Position numbers and translations under genes: made by a program. Under the pieces are notes generated by a model, which was not told the DNA's origin, searched no databases, and worked only from the letters and a program-made list of their open reading frames with translations. Source: Jiangella gansuensis DSM 44835 (lineage in GTDB: Bacteria > Actinomycetota > Actinomycetes > Jiangellales > Jiangellaceae). Taken from it: a stretch of 64,000 nucleotides of DNA. Shown here piece after piece: positions 34,599-45,106 of this stretch; position 1 is the first letter of the stretch, and each line of letters opens with the position of its first letter. Location: contig NZ_KI911782.1 of NCBI RefSeq assembly GCF_000515395.1, positions 2,850,606-2,914,605 on the forward strand, in the 5' to 3' direction.

Positions 34599-35566
34599 TG
34601 GACCAGCTCTCCTTCGATGTGGGTCCGCGCGACCAACTCCTCCAACCCCGGCAGCTCCAGCTCGCCGGCCGCTATCAGCGCTGCGCCGTCGAGCGGTGCG
34701 TTCGGCGGCGCGACCACCACGCGGGCCCCGCTTGCGGCGGCGCCGATCCGTTCCCGGAAACTCGGCTCGAGCAGGGCTGCGGCCGCCGCCAGCCCGCCGG
34801 TCAGGGCCACCGTCACGGGCCGGGCCGGGTCGTGGGTGCGTTCCAGCGCCATCAACGCCGACTCCGCCAGGAGCCGGCCGGCCCGGGTCCACACCTGGCG
34901 TGCGTCCGGGTCGCCGGCGACCGCGACCGTTGCGGCGGCCTCGGCGAACGCCGCGACCTCGGCCGGGCCCGGTGCGGCCGTACGCCAGCGCCGGGCCAGC
35001 TCGTCCGCCGGCCCCCATCGCTCCAGCACGGCGTCGGCCAGCGGGCCGCCAATGCCCCGGTCGAGCTGCTCCACCCCGGCGCGGATCGCGGCCCGGCCGA
35101 TCCAGTACCCCGAGCCGCGGTCACCCAGGGCGTGTCCCCAGCCGTCCACCCGGGCCACCTGGCCGTCGGCGCCGACCGCGGTGACGACGACGCCCGTGCC
35201 GGCGATCACCGCGACGCCCGGCCGGTCGCCGACGGCGCCCAGGTAGCCGGTGACCGCGTCGTCGGCGGCCGCCACGGTGCCGGAGAACCCGAGACCGGCG
35301 AGGCCGCGTCCCAGGTCGTGGATCGGTGCCGGGCCGCCGTGCAGTCCCGTCATCCCGACGCCGATCCGGACCGGGCCGTCGCCTGGCCGGGCGACGGCAC
35401 CGACCGCGGCCGCGACGGTGTCGACCGGTGCGCCGGCCCAGAACCCGCCGACGCCGGCGACGCGGTCCGGCACAGCCGCGCCGGTGCGGGTGCCGGCGGT
35501 CCGCCACCGCGACCGGGTGGCGCCCTGTCCCAGATCCACCGCGATCAGCGGGGCAGCGGTGATCAT
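34595..35566 (-). CDS. BadF/BadG-type N-acetylhexosamine kinase
   Basis: The product is 323 residues. ATG 35566 overlaps the upstream ATPase stop. The ASKHA motifs are LIAVDLGQGATRSRWR, GVAVIAGTGVVVTAVG and GWGHALGDRGSGYWIGRAAI. This is a GlcNAc-kinase-like enzyme rather than a ROK family kinase. Encoded directly before the NanE-like epimerase, it most likely phosphorylates ManNAc or a related amino sugar entering through the Dpp-type importer. Confidence 0.87.
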   Translation of the reverse strand: MITAAPLIAVDLGQGATRSRWRTAGTRTGAAVPDRVAGVGGFWAGAPVDTVAAAVGAVARPGDGPVRIGVGMTGLHGGPAPIHDLGRGLAGLGFSGTVAAADDAVTGYLGAVGDRPGVAVIAGTGVVVTAVGADGQVARVDGWGHALGDRGSGYWIGRAAIRAGVEQLDRGIGGPLADAVLERWGPADELARRWRTAAPGPAEVAAFAEAAATVAVAGDPDARQVWTRAGRLLAESALMALERTHDPARPVTVALTGGLAAAAALLEPSFRERIGAAASGARVVVAPPNAPLDGAALIAAGELELPGLEELVARTHIEGELVQ

Positions 35567-36594
35567 GTGCCGCTCCCGGGTACGGCCGCACGAGCGCCGA
35601 GGCTCTCCTCGGCGAAGTGGCACGCGACCGTCCGGCCGGCCACCTGCCGCTGCGGCGGCTCGAGCTCCCCGCAGACCGGCCGGGCCAGCGGGCAGCGAGT
35701 GCGGAACCGGCAGCCGCTGGGCGGGTTCGCCGGCGACGGCACCTCGCCGCGCAGCACGATCCGCTCCCCGCGCGGATTCCGCCACGGCATCGGATCGGGC
35801 GCCGCCGACAGCAGCGCGGCGGTGTACGGGTGGGCCGGCTGCTCGTACACGGTCCGGGCCGGTCCGGACTCCACGATCCGGCCGAGGTACATGACCGCGA
35901 TGTCGTCGCTGATGTGGCGGACCACGGCGAGGTCGTGTGCGATGAACACGTACGCGAGGTCGAGCCGTTCGCGCAGGTCGGCGAAGACGTTGAGAATCTG
36001 TGCCTGCACCGACACGTCCAGCGCGCTGACCGGCTCGTCGCAGACGATCAGCCGCGGGTTCACGGCGATCGCCCGCGCGATGCCCACCCGCTGCCGCTGG
36101 CCGCCGGAGAGCTGGTGCGGGAACCGGCCGGCGACGTCGGGCGGGAGTCCCACCAGCGACAGCAGCTCGTCGACCCGGGCGGCCCAGTCCGGCCGCGGCA
36201 CGATGCCGGGATGGATGCGCCAGGCCTCGCTCACGAGGTATCCCACCCGCTTGCGCGGGTTCAGCGACGAGTACGGGTCCTGGTAGACCATCTGCAGGTC
36301 GAGCGCCAGGCGGCGCCGGCGATCGGGCGTCGCCTGGTCGATGCGCTCGCCGGCGAACGTCACGACGCCGTCGCTGACCGGTCCCAGCCCCACCAGCGAC
36401 CTGGCCAGTGTCGACTTGCCGCAGCCGGACTCGCCGACGACGCCAAGGGTCCGCCCCGCGTCCAGCCGCAGGTCGACTCCGTCGACGGCGTGGATCCGGG
36501 TGGACCGGCTCCAGCCGCGCGCACCCCGTGCTGGGAAGCTCACCCGCAGGCCGCGCACGTCCAACAGCGGCGCGGTGGCTGTCTCAGTCCGCAT
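35563..36594 (-). CDS. ABC transporter ATPase, OppF/DppF type
   Basis: The product is 343 residues. Walker A is GESGCGKST, the Q-loop MVYQDPYSSLNPRKRV, the signature QLSGGQRQRVGIARAI and Walker B RLIVCDEPVSALDVSVQAQI. The C-terminal oligopeptide/dipeptide extension with its Fe-S-type cysteines is visible (GCRFRTRCPLARPVCGE). It overlaps the OppD-type gene by 11 nt; together they energise the permeases at 39153-40957. Confidence 0.94.
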   Translation of the reverse strand: MRTETATAPLLDVRGLRVSFPARGARGWSRSTRIHAVDGVDLRLDAGRTLGVVGESGCGKSTLARSLVGLGPVSDGVVTFAGERIDQATPDRRRRLALDLQMVYQDPYSSLNPRKRVGYLVSEAWRIHPGIVPRPDWAARVDELLSLVGLPPDVAGRFPHQLSGGQRQRVGIARAIAVNPRLIVCDEPVSALDVSVQAQILNVFADLRERLDLAYVFIAHDLAVVRHISDDIAVMYLGRIVESGPARTVYEQPAHPYTAALLSAAPDPMPWRNPRGERIVLRGEVPSPANPPSGCRFRTRCPLARPVCGELEPPQRQVAGRTVACHFAEESLGARAAVPGSGT

Positions 36595-37600
36595 CGAGCA
36601 CCGCCTCCGCGTAGTGACAGGCCGCCGCGCGTCCGTCGCCGACCGGCCGGAGCGCGGGCACCTCGACCCGGCACCGCTCGGTGGCGAGCGGGCAGCGCGG
36701 ATGGAATGCACAGCCGGGCGGTAACGCGCCTGGTGAGGCCGGAGCACCACCGATCGTGCGCAGTTTCTCCCCCGGCGTGACCGCGTCAGGCAGACTCGCC
36801 ATCAGCCCGACGGTATAGGGGTGCGCGGGCCGCTCGTAGACCTCGCGGAGCGGGCCGCTCTCGACGACGCGGCCGGCGTACATGACCAGCACGCGGCGGG
36901 CGAGGTCGGCCACGACGCCGAGATCGTGGCTGATCAGGACCACGGCCATGCCGGTCTCGTCGCGCAGCTGAGCGATCAGCTCCATGATCTGCGCCTGGAC
37001 GGTGACGTCCAGCGCGGTGGTCGGCTCGTCCGCGATGAGCAGCCGGGGGCCCAGCGCCAGCGCCATCGCGATGACGACCCGCTGGCGCATGCCGCCGGAG
37101 AACTCGTGCGGATAGGAGCGGTACCGCCGCCCGGCGTCGGGGATGCCGACCCGCTCCAGGACCTCGACGGCAGCGTCGTGGGCGGCCCGCCTGGACATGC
37201 CGGCACGCACCCGGAACAGCTCGGCGACCTGCCGCCCGACGGTCATCACCGGGTTGAGGGCGGACAGCGAGTCCTGGAACACCATCGACATCTCCCGGCC
37301 GCACAGCTCGCGCGTGCGTGGTCCGGGCCGGGCCGGCAGCTCGTGGCCGCCGAACCGGACCGTTCCCTGGTCGCGCCGGCTGGCCCGGGCCGGCAGGAGC
37401 CCCATGACCGCACGCATGGTGACCGACTTGCCCGAGCCCGATTCGCCGAGGATCGCCAGTGTCTCGCCGGGTGACACCGTGAACGACACGCCGTCGACGG
37501 CCCGGTACCAGGCGCCGTCGCCGGTGAAGCTGACGGCGAGGTCGGTGACGCTGAGCAGCGGCTCCGTTCTGGTCTCGCCGGTCTGGTCGATCATGTCCAC
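36584..37600 (-). CDS. ABC transporter ATPase, OppD/DppD type
   Basis: The product is 338 residues. Walker A is GESGSGKS, the Q-loop [16 protein letters not shown], the signature [16 protein letters not shown] and Walker [21 protein letters not shown]. The C-terminal cysteine motif is [18 protein letters not shown] 37600 is preferred over ATG 37594 because GAGG lies 6 nt upstream of it. It follows the binding-protein gene by 8 nt. Confidence 0.94.
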   Translation of the reverse strand: MDMIDQTGETRTEPLLSVTDLAVSFTGDGAWYRAVDGVSFTVSPGETLAILGESGSGKSVTMRAVMGLLPARASRRDQGTVRFGGHELPARPGPRTRELCGREMSMVFQDSLSALNPVMTVGRQVAELFRVRAGMSRRAAHDAAVEVLERVGIPDAGRRYRSYPHEFSGGMRQRVVIAMALALGPRLLIADEPTTALDVTVQAQIMELIAQLRDETGMAVVLISHDLGVVADLARRVLVMYAGRVVESGPLREVYERPAHPYTVGLMASLPDAVTPGEKLRTIGGAPASPGALPPGCAFHPRCPLATERCRVEVPALRPVGDGRAAACHYAEAVLDAD

Positions 37601-37608
37601 GACCCGCC

Positions 37609-39117
37609 TCAGTCCAGGGAGACGCCGACGAAGTCGGGCATGTCGTTCGGTGTCGGCTCGAACCCTTGGACCGCGGAGCTGGCGACGCTGTTCCCGTAGA
37701 GGTCCAGCGGGAAGATCCCGACCGCGTCGTTCCAGATGATGGCGCCGGCCTGCGCGTAGAGCTCGGCACGGCGGTCCTGGTCCAGCTCCTCGCGGGCCTC
37801 GATGAGCAACGTGTCCAGCTCGGGGTTGGCGTACCCGGTGCGCTCGGCGCTGGACAGGTAGAGCCGGGCCAGCGTGAAGTCGGCGTCACCGGTGAGCGTG
37901 CTGCCGGTGGACATCGTGCTGTCCCAGTCCAGTGCGAGCAGTCGTTCGAGCCAGGTGGCCCGCTCCAGCGGGGCCGGCTGGACGGTGATGCCGACCTTGG
38001 CCCAGTCGCTGATCAGCGCCTGCGCGAACGCCTCGCCGTTCGCGCAGCATCCGGTGCTCCACATCATCTCGGTGCTGAACCCGTCCGGATAGCCGGCCTC
38101 GGCCAACAGCTGCCGGGCGCGGTCCGGGTCGTAGGCGTACGGGGTGTTGTCGGCAGCACCGAAGACGTCGTCGGGCATCGGACCGGTCGCGATCTCGCCG
38201 ACGCCGTCGAACAGCGCGGCGTGGATGGCCTCCAGGTCGACGGCGTGCCAGAGCGCCTGCCGCACGCGCGGGTCGGTGAGCGGCTCGCGCGAGCTGTTGA
38301 ACCAGATGTAGTAGTTGGCGTAAGTCGGGAACGTCGTGACGCTGAACTCCTCGTTGCCGTCGAACCGGCCGAGCTGGTCCGACGGCAGGCTCCAGGTGAA
38401 GTCGATCTCGTCGTTCTCCAGCGCGGTGATCCGGCTGGAGACCTCCGGGATGTACTGGAAGGAGATCTCCTCGACGGCCGGCGCGTCCCCCCAGTACTCG
38501 GGGTTTCGCTCCAGCACCACGGCCTCGCCCGGAGTGAACTGCGTCACCGAGTACGGGCCGGACCCGTACGGCGCACGGTAGAACTCCTGGTCGGTGACCT
38601 TCTCGCTCGGCACCACCGGCATGATCGCGAGGTTGCTCAGCAGCGTGCCGAGCGGGGTCGACGTCGTGATCACCAAGGTGGTGTCGTCCGGCGTCTCGAC
38701 CGAGGCCACCGCCGACCACGTGCCGGCCAGCGGCCCGGCCGCCGCGATCAGCGCGTCGAGCGACGCCTTGACGTCCGCGCTGGTCAGCGGCGTACCGTCG
38801 GCGAAGACGACGTCGTCGCGCAGCGTGAACTGCCAGGTCAGGTCGTCCGGGTTCGTCCATTCGGTGGCCAGTGACGGCACCAGGTCGGTGCCCTCGCGAA
38901 CGACGAGGGTGTCGAAGACATGCTGGGTGACGGTGAGCGTCGGCAGGTCCGCGGAGTTCGCACCCAGCGGGTCCAGCGAGGTGACCGGTGTCGGGTTGGC
39001 GACCCGCAACACCGCGGCCGCGTCGCCCCCGCTCTGCTCCTCCTCCAGCGACGAGCAGGCGGCCAGCACGACGGCGGCGGCCGCGAGCCCGGCCAGCCCG
39101 GCGATTCGACGGTGCAT
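37609..39117 (-). CDS. Substrate-binding lipoprotein, peptide/nickel/opine (SBP_bac_5) family
   Basis: The product is 502 residues. ATG 39117 follows AAAGGA. A lipoprotein signal peptide ends at Cys21 (VVLAAC). The mature protein shows SBP_bac_5 features: LRVANPTPVTSLDPLGANSA, WTNPDDLTWQFTLRDDVVFA and DPRVRQALWHAVDLEAI. This family binds peptides, opines, nickel complexes and also some glycans, including sialic acid in SatA-type systems. The neighbouring catabolic genes favour an amino-sugar compound. Confidence 0.92.
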   Translation of the reverse strand: MHRRIAGLAGLAAAAVVLAACSSLEEEQSGGDAAAVLRVANPTPVTSLDPLGANSADLPTLTVTQHVFDTLVVREGTDLVPSLATEWTNPDDLTWQFTLRDDVVFADGTPLTSADVKASLDALIAAAGPLAGTWSAVASVETPDDTTLVITTSTPLGTLLSNLAIMPVVPSEKVTDQEFYRAPYGSGPYSVTQFTPGEAVVLERNPEYWGDAPAVEEISFQYIPEVSSRITALENDEIDFTWSLPSDQLGRFDGNEEFSVTTFPTYANYYIWFNSSREPLTDPRVRQALWHAVDLEAIHAALFDGVGEIATGPMPDDVFGAADNTPYAYDPDRARQLLAEAGYPDGFSTEMMWSTGCCANGEAFAQALISDWAKVGITVQPAPLERATWLERLLALDWDSTMSTGSTLTGDADFTLARLYLSSAERTGYANPELDTLLIEAREELDQDRRAELYAQAGAIIWNDAVGIFPLDLYGNSVASSAVQGFEPTPNDMPDFVGVSLD

Positions 39118-39152
39118 GGGTAGTCCTTTCGCAGACGGTGCGGTACGGGAGG

Positions 39153-40021
39153 TCAGCGGGTGGTGCGATACGGGTCGAGCCGGTCGCGCAACGCGTCGCC
39201 CAGCGTCCCCGCGCAGACCACGAGGACCACCAGCGCGATGCCGGGCATGGCGGAGATCCACCACGCGGTGTCGAGGAACTCGCGGCCGTTCGCGATGGTC
39301 GTCCCCCAGCTCGGCGTTCCGACGGGAACCCCGAGGCCGAGGAAGCTCAGCGACGCCTCGGCCACCACGACGAGGCCGAACTGGACGGTGGCGATGACGA
39401 GCACCGGGCTGAGGACCGCGGGCGCCACGCAATGGCGCACGACGTAGCGGGCGGTGGCACCGAGGGTGCGGGTGGCGTTGGCGAAGTCGCGGTCGCGGAC
39501 GGCCATGGCCTGGGCACGTGCGACCCGGGCGAACACCGGCCAGTTGGTGATGGAGAGGCTGAGGACGACGTTCGGCACACTCGGCCCGAGCACGGCGGCG
39601 ACGAAGACGGCGAGCAGGATGGACGGGAACGCCAGCTGGATGTCGGCCAGCCGCATGACGACGGTGTCCACGATGCCGCCCCGGTAGCCCGCGACCAGCC
39701 CGGCCAGCGAGCCGACGACCCCGGCGAGCAACAGGGTGAGCACGCCGACCACCATCGACACCCGGGCGCCCTGCATGATCTGGCCCAGCAGGTCGCGGCC
39801 GACCTGGTCGGTGCCCAGGAGCGCGACGTCACCGTTGGACAGGGTCGCGCCGGGCGGCAGCAACCGGTCCGGGACACTCGTGGCGGTCGGGTCGTAGCCG
39901 GTGATCACCGGCCCCACGACGGCGGCCAGCAGATAGATGCCCACGACGACGGCCGGCAGGACGATCCGCAGCCGGCCGCGCCGGCGTACCGGCGCCGCGG
40001 TGAGTGGCGTGGTCAGCGTGG

Positions 40022-40025
<4 letters not shown>
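39153..40025 (-). CDS. ABC transporter permease, DppC/OppC type
   Basis: The product is 290 residues. An N-terminal membrane anchor, LPAVVVGIYLLAAVVGPVI, precedes the LGTDQVGRDLLGQIMQGARV motif diagnostic of DppC-type permeases. The EAA-type loop is NATRTLGATARYVVRHCVAP. Its ATG overlaps the DppB-type stop by 4 nt. Confidence 0.94.
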
Positions 40026-40957
<932 letters not shown>

Positions 40958-40962
40958 CGAGG

Positions 40963-41937
40963 TCAGTCCGCCTGGGCCGCGAGGCGGGCCTCGATGTCCT
41001 CGATGACGGCGACGGCCGCGCGACCGTCGGAACCCGGCACCGGCGAGGGACCGCCGGACAGGGCGGCGTCGGCGAACGCGGCCAGCTCGGTGCGCAGGTT
41101 GAACGCGCCGTCGCCGCTGGCGCTGGGCCAGAAGTAGGTGTCGCGGAAGACCGCGCCGCCGTCGCGTTCCACATGGAGCAGGTCGGCATGGCCCAGGTTC
41201 AGCTCGATGATGCCGCGCTGGCCGACCACCCGCAGCCCGGCGTCGGCGCGCGACGGGCGGCCGTGCGGGAGGGTCCAGTTGTTCTCCATGCTCAGCAGGG
41301 CGCCGTTGCCCAGCCGCAGCGTCGCGTGGACGACGTCGTGGTTCGGCGAGAGCACGCGACGCCCGTCGGCGCTTACCACCTCGGCCTCCAGGCCGGTGAC
41401 GAACCGCACCAGGTCGATGTCGTGGACGCCGAGGAACCAGGCGACCGACGTGCGGTCCCAGATGCCCGCGCCCACCAGTTGCGAGGTGCAGCGCCACACC
41501 TTGACGTGCCAGATCTCGCCCAACTCGCCGCCCTGCACGATCTCGCGCGCTCGGATCACCCGCGGGTCGAACCTCAGGATGTGCCCGATCATCAGGGCGT
41601 CCGGGTCGGTGAGTTCGCCGATGATCCGGTCACAGCTCGCCGTCGACGTCGACATGGGCTTCTCCAGCAGCACCCGCTTGCCGGCGCGGAGTGCCCGGAC
41701 GGTCACCTCCTCGTGCAGGTGGTCGGGCATGCAGATGCTTACGGCGTCGACCTCGTCGAGGAACTCGTCCATCGAGCTGGTCGTCTCCACGCCCAGCGCC
41801 GAGGCGGCCCAGCCGCGGTTCGCCTCGTCGAGGTCCGCGACCGCTCGCAGGTCCACCTGGGCCAGCCGAGCCATGGTCTGCGCGTGGAGCCGACCTTGCA
41901 CTCCGACACCCACCAGGCCCACGCGAAGTCGATCCAT
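40963..41937 (-). CDS. Gfo/Idh/MocA-family NAD(P)-dependent oxidoreductase
   Basis: The product is 324 residues, first gene of the minus-strand operon. The Rossmann motif is VGLVGVGVQGRLHAQ and the catalytic-lysine motif VLLEKPMSTS. The conserved His of the family may be the one in FLGVHDIDLVRF. ATG 41937 is chosen because AGGAGG lies 9 nt upstream; longer starts would run through the repeat motifs. The family oxidises or epimerises sugars. Sialic-acid loci of other bacteria carry a family member (NanOx/YjhC) acting on 2,7-anhydro-Neu5Ac, a possible parallel. Confidence 0.9.
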   Translation of the reverse strand: MDRLRVGLVGVGVQGRLHAQTMARLAQVDLRAVADLDEANRGWAASALGVETTSSMDEFLDEVDAVSICMPDHLHEEVTVRALRAGKRVLLEKPMSTSTASCDRIIGELTDPDALMIGHILRFDPRVIRAREIVQGGELGEIWHVKVWRCTSQLVGAGIWDRTSVAWFLGVHDIDLVRFVTGLEAEVVSADGRRVLSPNHDVVHATLRLGNGALLSMENNWTLPHGRPSRADAGLRVVGQRGIIELNLGHADLLHVERDGGAVFRDTYFWPSASGDGAFNLRTELAAFADAALSGGPSPVPGSDGRAAVAVIEDIEARLAAQAD

Positions 41938-41952
41938 CGCCGGACGCCTCCT

Positions 41953-42002
41953 GTCCATACCTGTAGTCGATAGGTACATACTTGAAGACGAAAGATACAT
42001 AC
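41953..42002. promoter_or_regulatory. Repeated AGRTAYRTAC-type motifs between divergent operons
   Basis: AGGTACATAC (41972-41981) and AGATACATAC (41993-42002) are direct repeats whose starts are 21 nt (two helical turns) apart. A degenerate inverse copy, GTCCATACCT, is at 41953-41962. They lie between the Gfo/Idh operon and the lysine operon and are good candidates for binding by the GntR regulator at 33208. Confidence 0.5.
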
Positions 42003-42167
42003 ATGCCTACACGGCGGCAACCCGGCGTCGCCCCACGACGACGAACACCACGCGAGGGCGCCGCACACTTTCTTGAATCTGTGGCACGATGGCGCAAGAG
42101 TTATGACGGGAAGCGCCTTACGAGGGACGTCTTCCCTTTCGCGCATGGTTCGAGGAGGTTCACCGAC

Positions 42168-43505
42168 GTGGCAGAACAGCTGACCATCCCCGCCGATCAG
42201 GTCCACGCCGTCCTCGGCCAGCACCTGCTCACCGACGGTTTCAAGCTCGTCCTCGACACCGACGCGAGCCAGGGCAGCTGGCTGGTCGACGCCCGGGACG
42301 GGCGCCGCTACCTGGACATGTACACGTTCTTCGCCTCCGCGCCGCTGGGGTGCAACCCGCCCGGAGTGGTCGACGACCCCGCGTTCATGGACCTGCTCGC
42401 CCGCGTCGCGGCCAACAAGCCGGCCAACTCCGACGTCTACTCGGTGCACCTGGCCGAGTTCACCGAGACGTTCGCCCGGGTGCTCGGCGACCCGAAGCTG
42501 CCGCACCTGTTCTTCGTCGAGGGCGGCGCGCTGGCGGTCGAGAACGCGCTCAAGGCCGCCTTCGACTGGAAGAGCCGCCACAACGAGGCCAACGGCCGCG
42601 ACCCCCGTCTCGGCACCAGGGTCATGCACCTGACGAAGGCCTTCCACGGCCGCAGCGGCTACACCATGTCGCTCACCAACACCGAGCCGAACAAGACGGC
42701 GCGCTACCCGCAGTTCGACTGGCCGCGCATCGACGTGCCGGCCATCCGGTTCCCGCTGGCCGACCACCTCGACGAGGTCATCGCTGCGGAAGAGCGCGCG
42801 CTCGACCAGGCCCGCCGGGCGTTCGAGCAGCACCAGCACGACATCGCCGCGTTCATCTGCGAGCCGATCCAGGGCGAGGGCGGCGACAACCACATGCGCC
42901 CGGAGTTCCTGCAGGCGATGCAGCAGCTGGCGCACCAGCACGATGCGCTGTTCATCGTCGACGAGGTGCAGACCGGCACCGGCACCACCGGCACCGCGTG
43001 GGCCTACCAGCAGCTCGGCCTCTCCCCCGACATCGTCGCCTTCTCGAAGAAGGTTCAGGTCGGCGGCATCATGGCCGGCGGACGCATCGGCGAGGTCGCC
43101 GACAACGTGTTCGCAGTGTCCGGCCGCATCAACTCCACCTGGGGCGGCGGGCTCACCGACATGGTCCGTTCCCGCCGGCTGCTGGAGATCATCGAGAAGG
43201 ACGGGCTGATCGAGGCCGCGGGTGCCAAGGGCGAGCGGTTCGTCGCCGGGCTGCGCACTGTCGCCGCCGACACCGGCATGGTCGGCAACGTACGCGGGCG
43301 CGGCCTCATGGTCGCCGCCGACCTGCCCGACGGCGCCACTCGCGACGCCGTCATCGCCGACCTGCGCGAGACCGAAGGGGTCATCGCGCTGCCGAGCGGC
43401 GAGCGGGCGATCCGCTTCCGTCCTGCCCTGTCGGTGACCGATGATGAGATCGACCTGGCCGTCACGGCGTTCGGCCGGGCCGTCGCCCGCCAGAGCGCCG
43501 CCTGA
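42168..43505 (+). CDS. lat: L-lysine 6-transaminase
   Basis: The product is 445 residues, matching the family's ~450. It transfers the epsilon-amino group of lysine to 2-oxoglutarate, forming aminoadipate semialdehyde/piperideine-6-carboxylate. Specific Lat features are QGSWLVDARDGRRYLDMYTF, FFVEGGALAVENALKAAFDW, FICEPIQGEGGDNH and the PLP lysine in VAFSKKVQVGG (about residue 300). GTG 42168 is chosen because GAGGAGG lies 9 nt upstream and the protein then starts as other Lat proteins do, although the frame is open to 41982. It begins a four-gene lysine-degradation operon. Confidence 0.93.
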   Translation: MAEQLTIPADQVHAVLGQHLLTDGFKLVLDTDASQGSWLVDARDGRRYLDMYTFFASAPLGCNPPGVVDDPAFMDLLARVAANKPANSDVYSVHLAEFTETFARVLGDPKLPHLFFVEGGALAVENALKAAFDWKSRHNEANGRDPRLGTRVMHLTKAFHGRSGYTMSLTNTEPNKTARYPQFDWPRIDVPAIRFPLADHLDEVIAAEERALDQARRAFEQHQHDIAAFICEPIQGEGGDNHMRPEFLQAMQQLAHQHDALFIVDEVQTGTGTTGTAWAYQQLGLSPDIVAFSKKVQVGGIMAGGRIGEVADNVFAVSGRINSTWGGGLTDMVRSRRLLEIIEKDGLIEAAGAKGERFVAGLRTVAADTGMVGNVRGRGLMVAADLPDGATRDAVIADLRETEGVIALPSGERAIRFRPALSVTDDEIDLAVTAFGRAVARQSAA

Positions 43506-43544
43506 ACGTCCACCGTCGTCAGCCGCACGAGGAGCAGAACCACC

Positions 43545-45098
43545 GTGACCCGCATCGTCAGCTCGGTCGTCGACGGCGTCGCCGTCTCCGACGAAGCACA
43601 GCCGACCATTCAGTCGCTCAACCCGGCCCACCTCGACGAGGTGGTCGGCGAGGTGCGGCTGGCGCCCGCCCGTGTCTTCGTGTCCGCCGCGGTGGTCGCC
43701 AAGAACGCCCAGCAGGCGTGGGCCGACGTCCCGGCTCCGGTGCGTGGCCGAGCCATCGCGCACATCGGCCGCGTGGTCGAGCAGAACGCTGAGAGATTGG
43801 CGAAACTCGTCGTCAGAGAGATCGGCAAGCCCTATGCCGAGGCGCTCGGCGAGGTCCGCGAAATCGTCGACACCTGCGACTTCTTCCTCGGTGAGGGCCG
43901 GCGGCTCTACGGCCAGACCGTCCCCAGCGAGATGCCGGACAAGCAGCTGTTCACGTTCCGCAACCCGGTCGGCACGGTCGCGGTCATCACGGCCGGCAAC
44001 TTCCCGGTCGCGGTGCCGTCGTGGTACATCGTGCCGGCGCTGCTGGCCGGCAACACCATCGTGTGGAAGCCGGCCGAGTACTCCGCCGTCGTCTCGCAGG
44101 CCTTCCACGAGCTGTTCGTGCACGGCGGTGGCCTGCCCGACGGTGTCTTCAACATCGTGCACGCCGACGGTGCCGCCACCTACGAGGGTCTCGAGCAGTC
44201 GCTGCAGCTGGGCTACATCGACAAGGTCGGTTTCACCGGCTCGTCGGAGGTCGGCCGCGAGATCGGCGCGCTCACCGGCCGGCACCTGCAGACCGCCTGC
44301 CTCGAGCTGGGCGGCAAGAACCCGCTGGTCATCACGCCGAGCGCCGACCTGGACCTGGCGGTGGAGGGTGCGCTGTTCTCCGGCTTCGGCACCGCGGGCC
44401 AGCGCTGCACCTCGCTGGGCACGGTCATCGTCCACGAGTCTCTGCACGACGAGTTCCTGCGCCGGTTCACCGCGGCGGTGGACGCCGCCGCCGTCGGCGA
44501 CCCTGCACAGGACGTGCTGATGGGGCCGCTGCTGGACGCGAAGTTCGCCGAGCGGTACGAGAAGTTCCTCGGCTGGGTGCAGCCGCAGCACACCGTCACC
44601 GGCCCGACCGGCCGCATCACCGCCGGCAACCCTCGCCCTGGTTTCGTCGGTGACCCCGCCGACGGTCTGTACTACCACCCGGTGGTGGTCGACGGCGTGC
44701 GGCCCGGCGACGAGCTGTTCGACCAGGAGACGTTCGGCCCGATCGTCGGCGTCACCACGTACTCCACGCTCGACGAGGCGATCGAGCTGGCCAACGCCCC
44801 CGGCTACGGGCTGTCGAGTTCCATCTACACCACCGACCCGGCCGACGCGTTCGCGTTCCGGCGTGGCATCGGTGCCGGCATGGTCAGCATCAACAACTCC
44901 ACGTCGGGCGCCGAGGCACACCTGCCGTTCGGTGGCAACGGCAAGTCCGGCAACGGGTCGCGCCAGTCCGGCATCTGGGTGCTCGACCAATTCACCCGCT
45001 GGCAGTCGGTCAACTGGGACTACTCAGGCAAGCTGCAGAAGGCACAGATGGACGTGGCCGACCTGGAGCCCGACACCGGGTTCGAGCTCGGCGACTGA
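43545..45098 (+). CDS. Aldehyde dehydrogenase, probable aminoadipate-semialdehyde dehydrogenase
   Basis: The product is 517 residues from GTG 43545. It has the NAD-dependent ALDH fold with VITAGNFPVAVPSWYIVPAL, the glycine motif VGFTGSSEVGREIG, the general base Glu in CLELGGKNP and the catalytic Cys in GTAGQRCTSLG. Its place directly after lat, and the AASA dehydrogenases known in this pathway (AmaB/Pcd), imply oxidation of aminoadipate semialdehyde to 2-aminoadipate. It starts 39 nt after lat and 8 nt before the next gene. Confidence 0.88.
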   Translation: MTRIVSSVVDGVAVSDEAQPTIQSLNPAHLDEVVGEVRLAPARVFVSAAVVAKNAQQAWADVPAPVRGRAIAHIGRVVEQNAERLAKLVVREIGKPYAEALGEVREIVDTCDFFLGEGRRLYGQTVPSEMPDKQLFTFRNPVGTVAVITAGNFPVAVPSWYIVPALLAGNTIVWKPAEYSAVVSQAFHELFVHGGGLPDGVFNIVHADGAATYEGLEQSLQLGYIDKVGFTGSSEVGREIGALTGRHLQTACLELGGKNPLVITPSADLDLAVEGALFSGFGTAGQRCTSLGTVIVHESLHDEFLRRFTAAVDAAAVGDPAQDVLMGPLLDAKFAERYEKFLGWVQPQHTVTGPTGRITAGNPRPGFVGDPADGLYYHPVVVDGVRPGDELFDQETFGPIVGVTTYSTLDEAIELANAPGYGLSSSIYTTDPADAFAFRRGIGAGMVSINNSTSGAEAHLPFGGNGKSGNGSRQSGIWVLDQFTRWQSVNWDYSGKLQKAQMDVADLEPDTGFELGD

Positions 45099-45106
45099 GC
45101 ACGGCC

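Noticed and set aside
41739-44990. A 1083-codon antisense frame across lat and the aldehyde dehydrogenase gene
   Set aside because: Composition is that of a mirror frame of two well-supported genes, with no recognisable domain.
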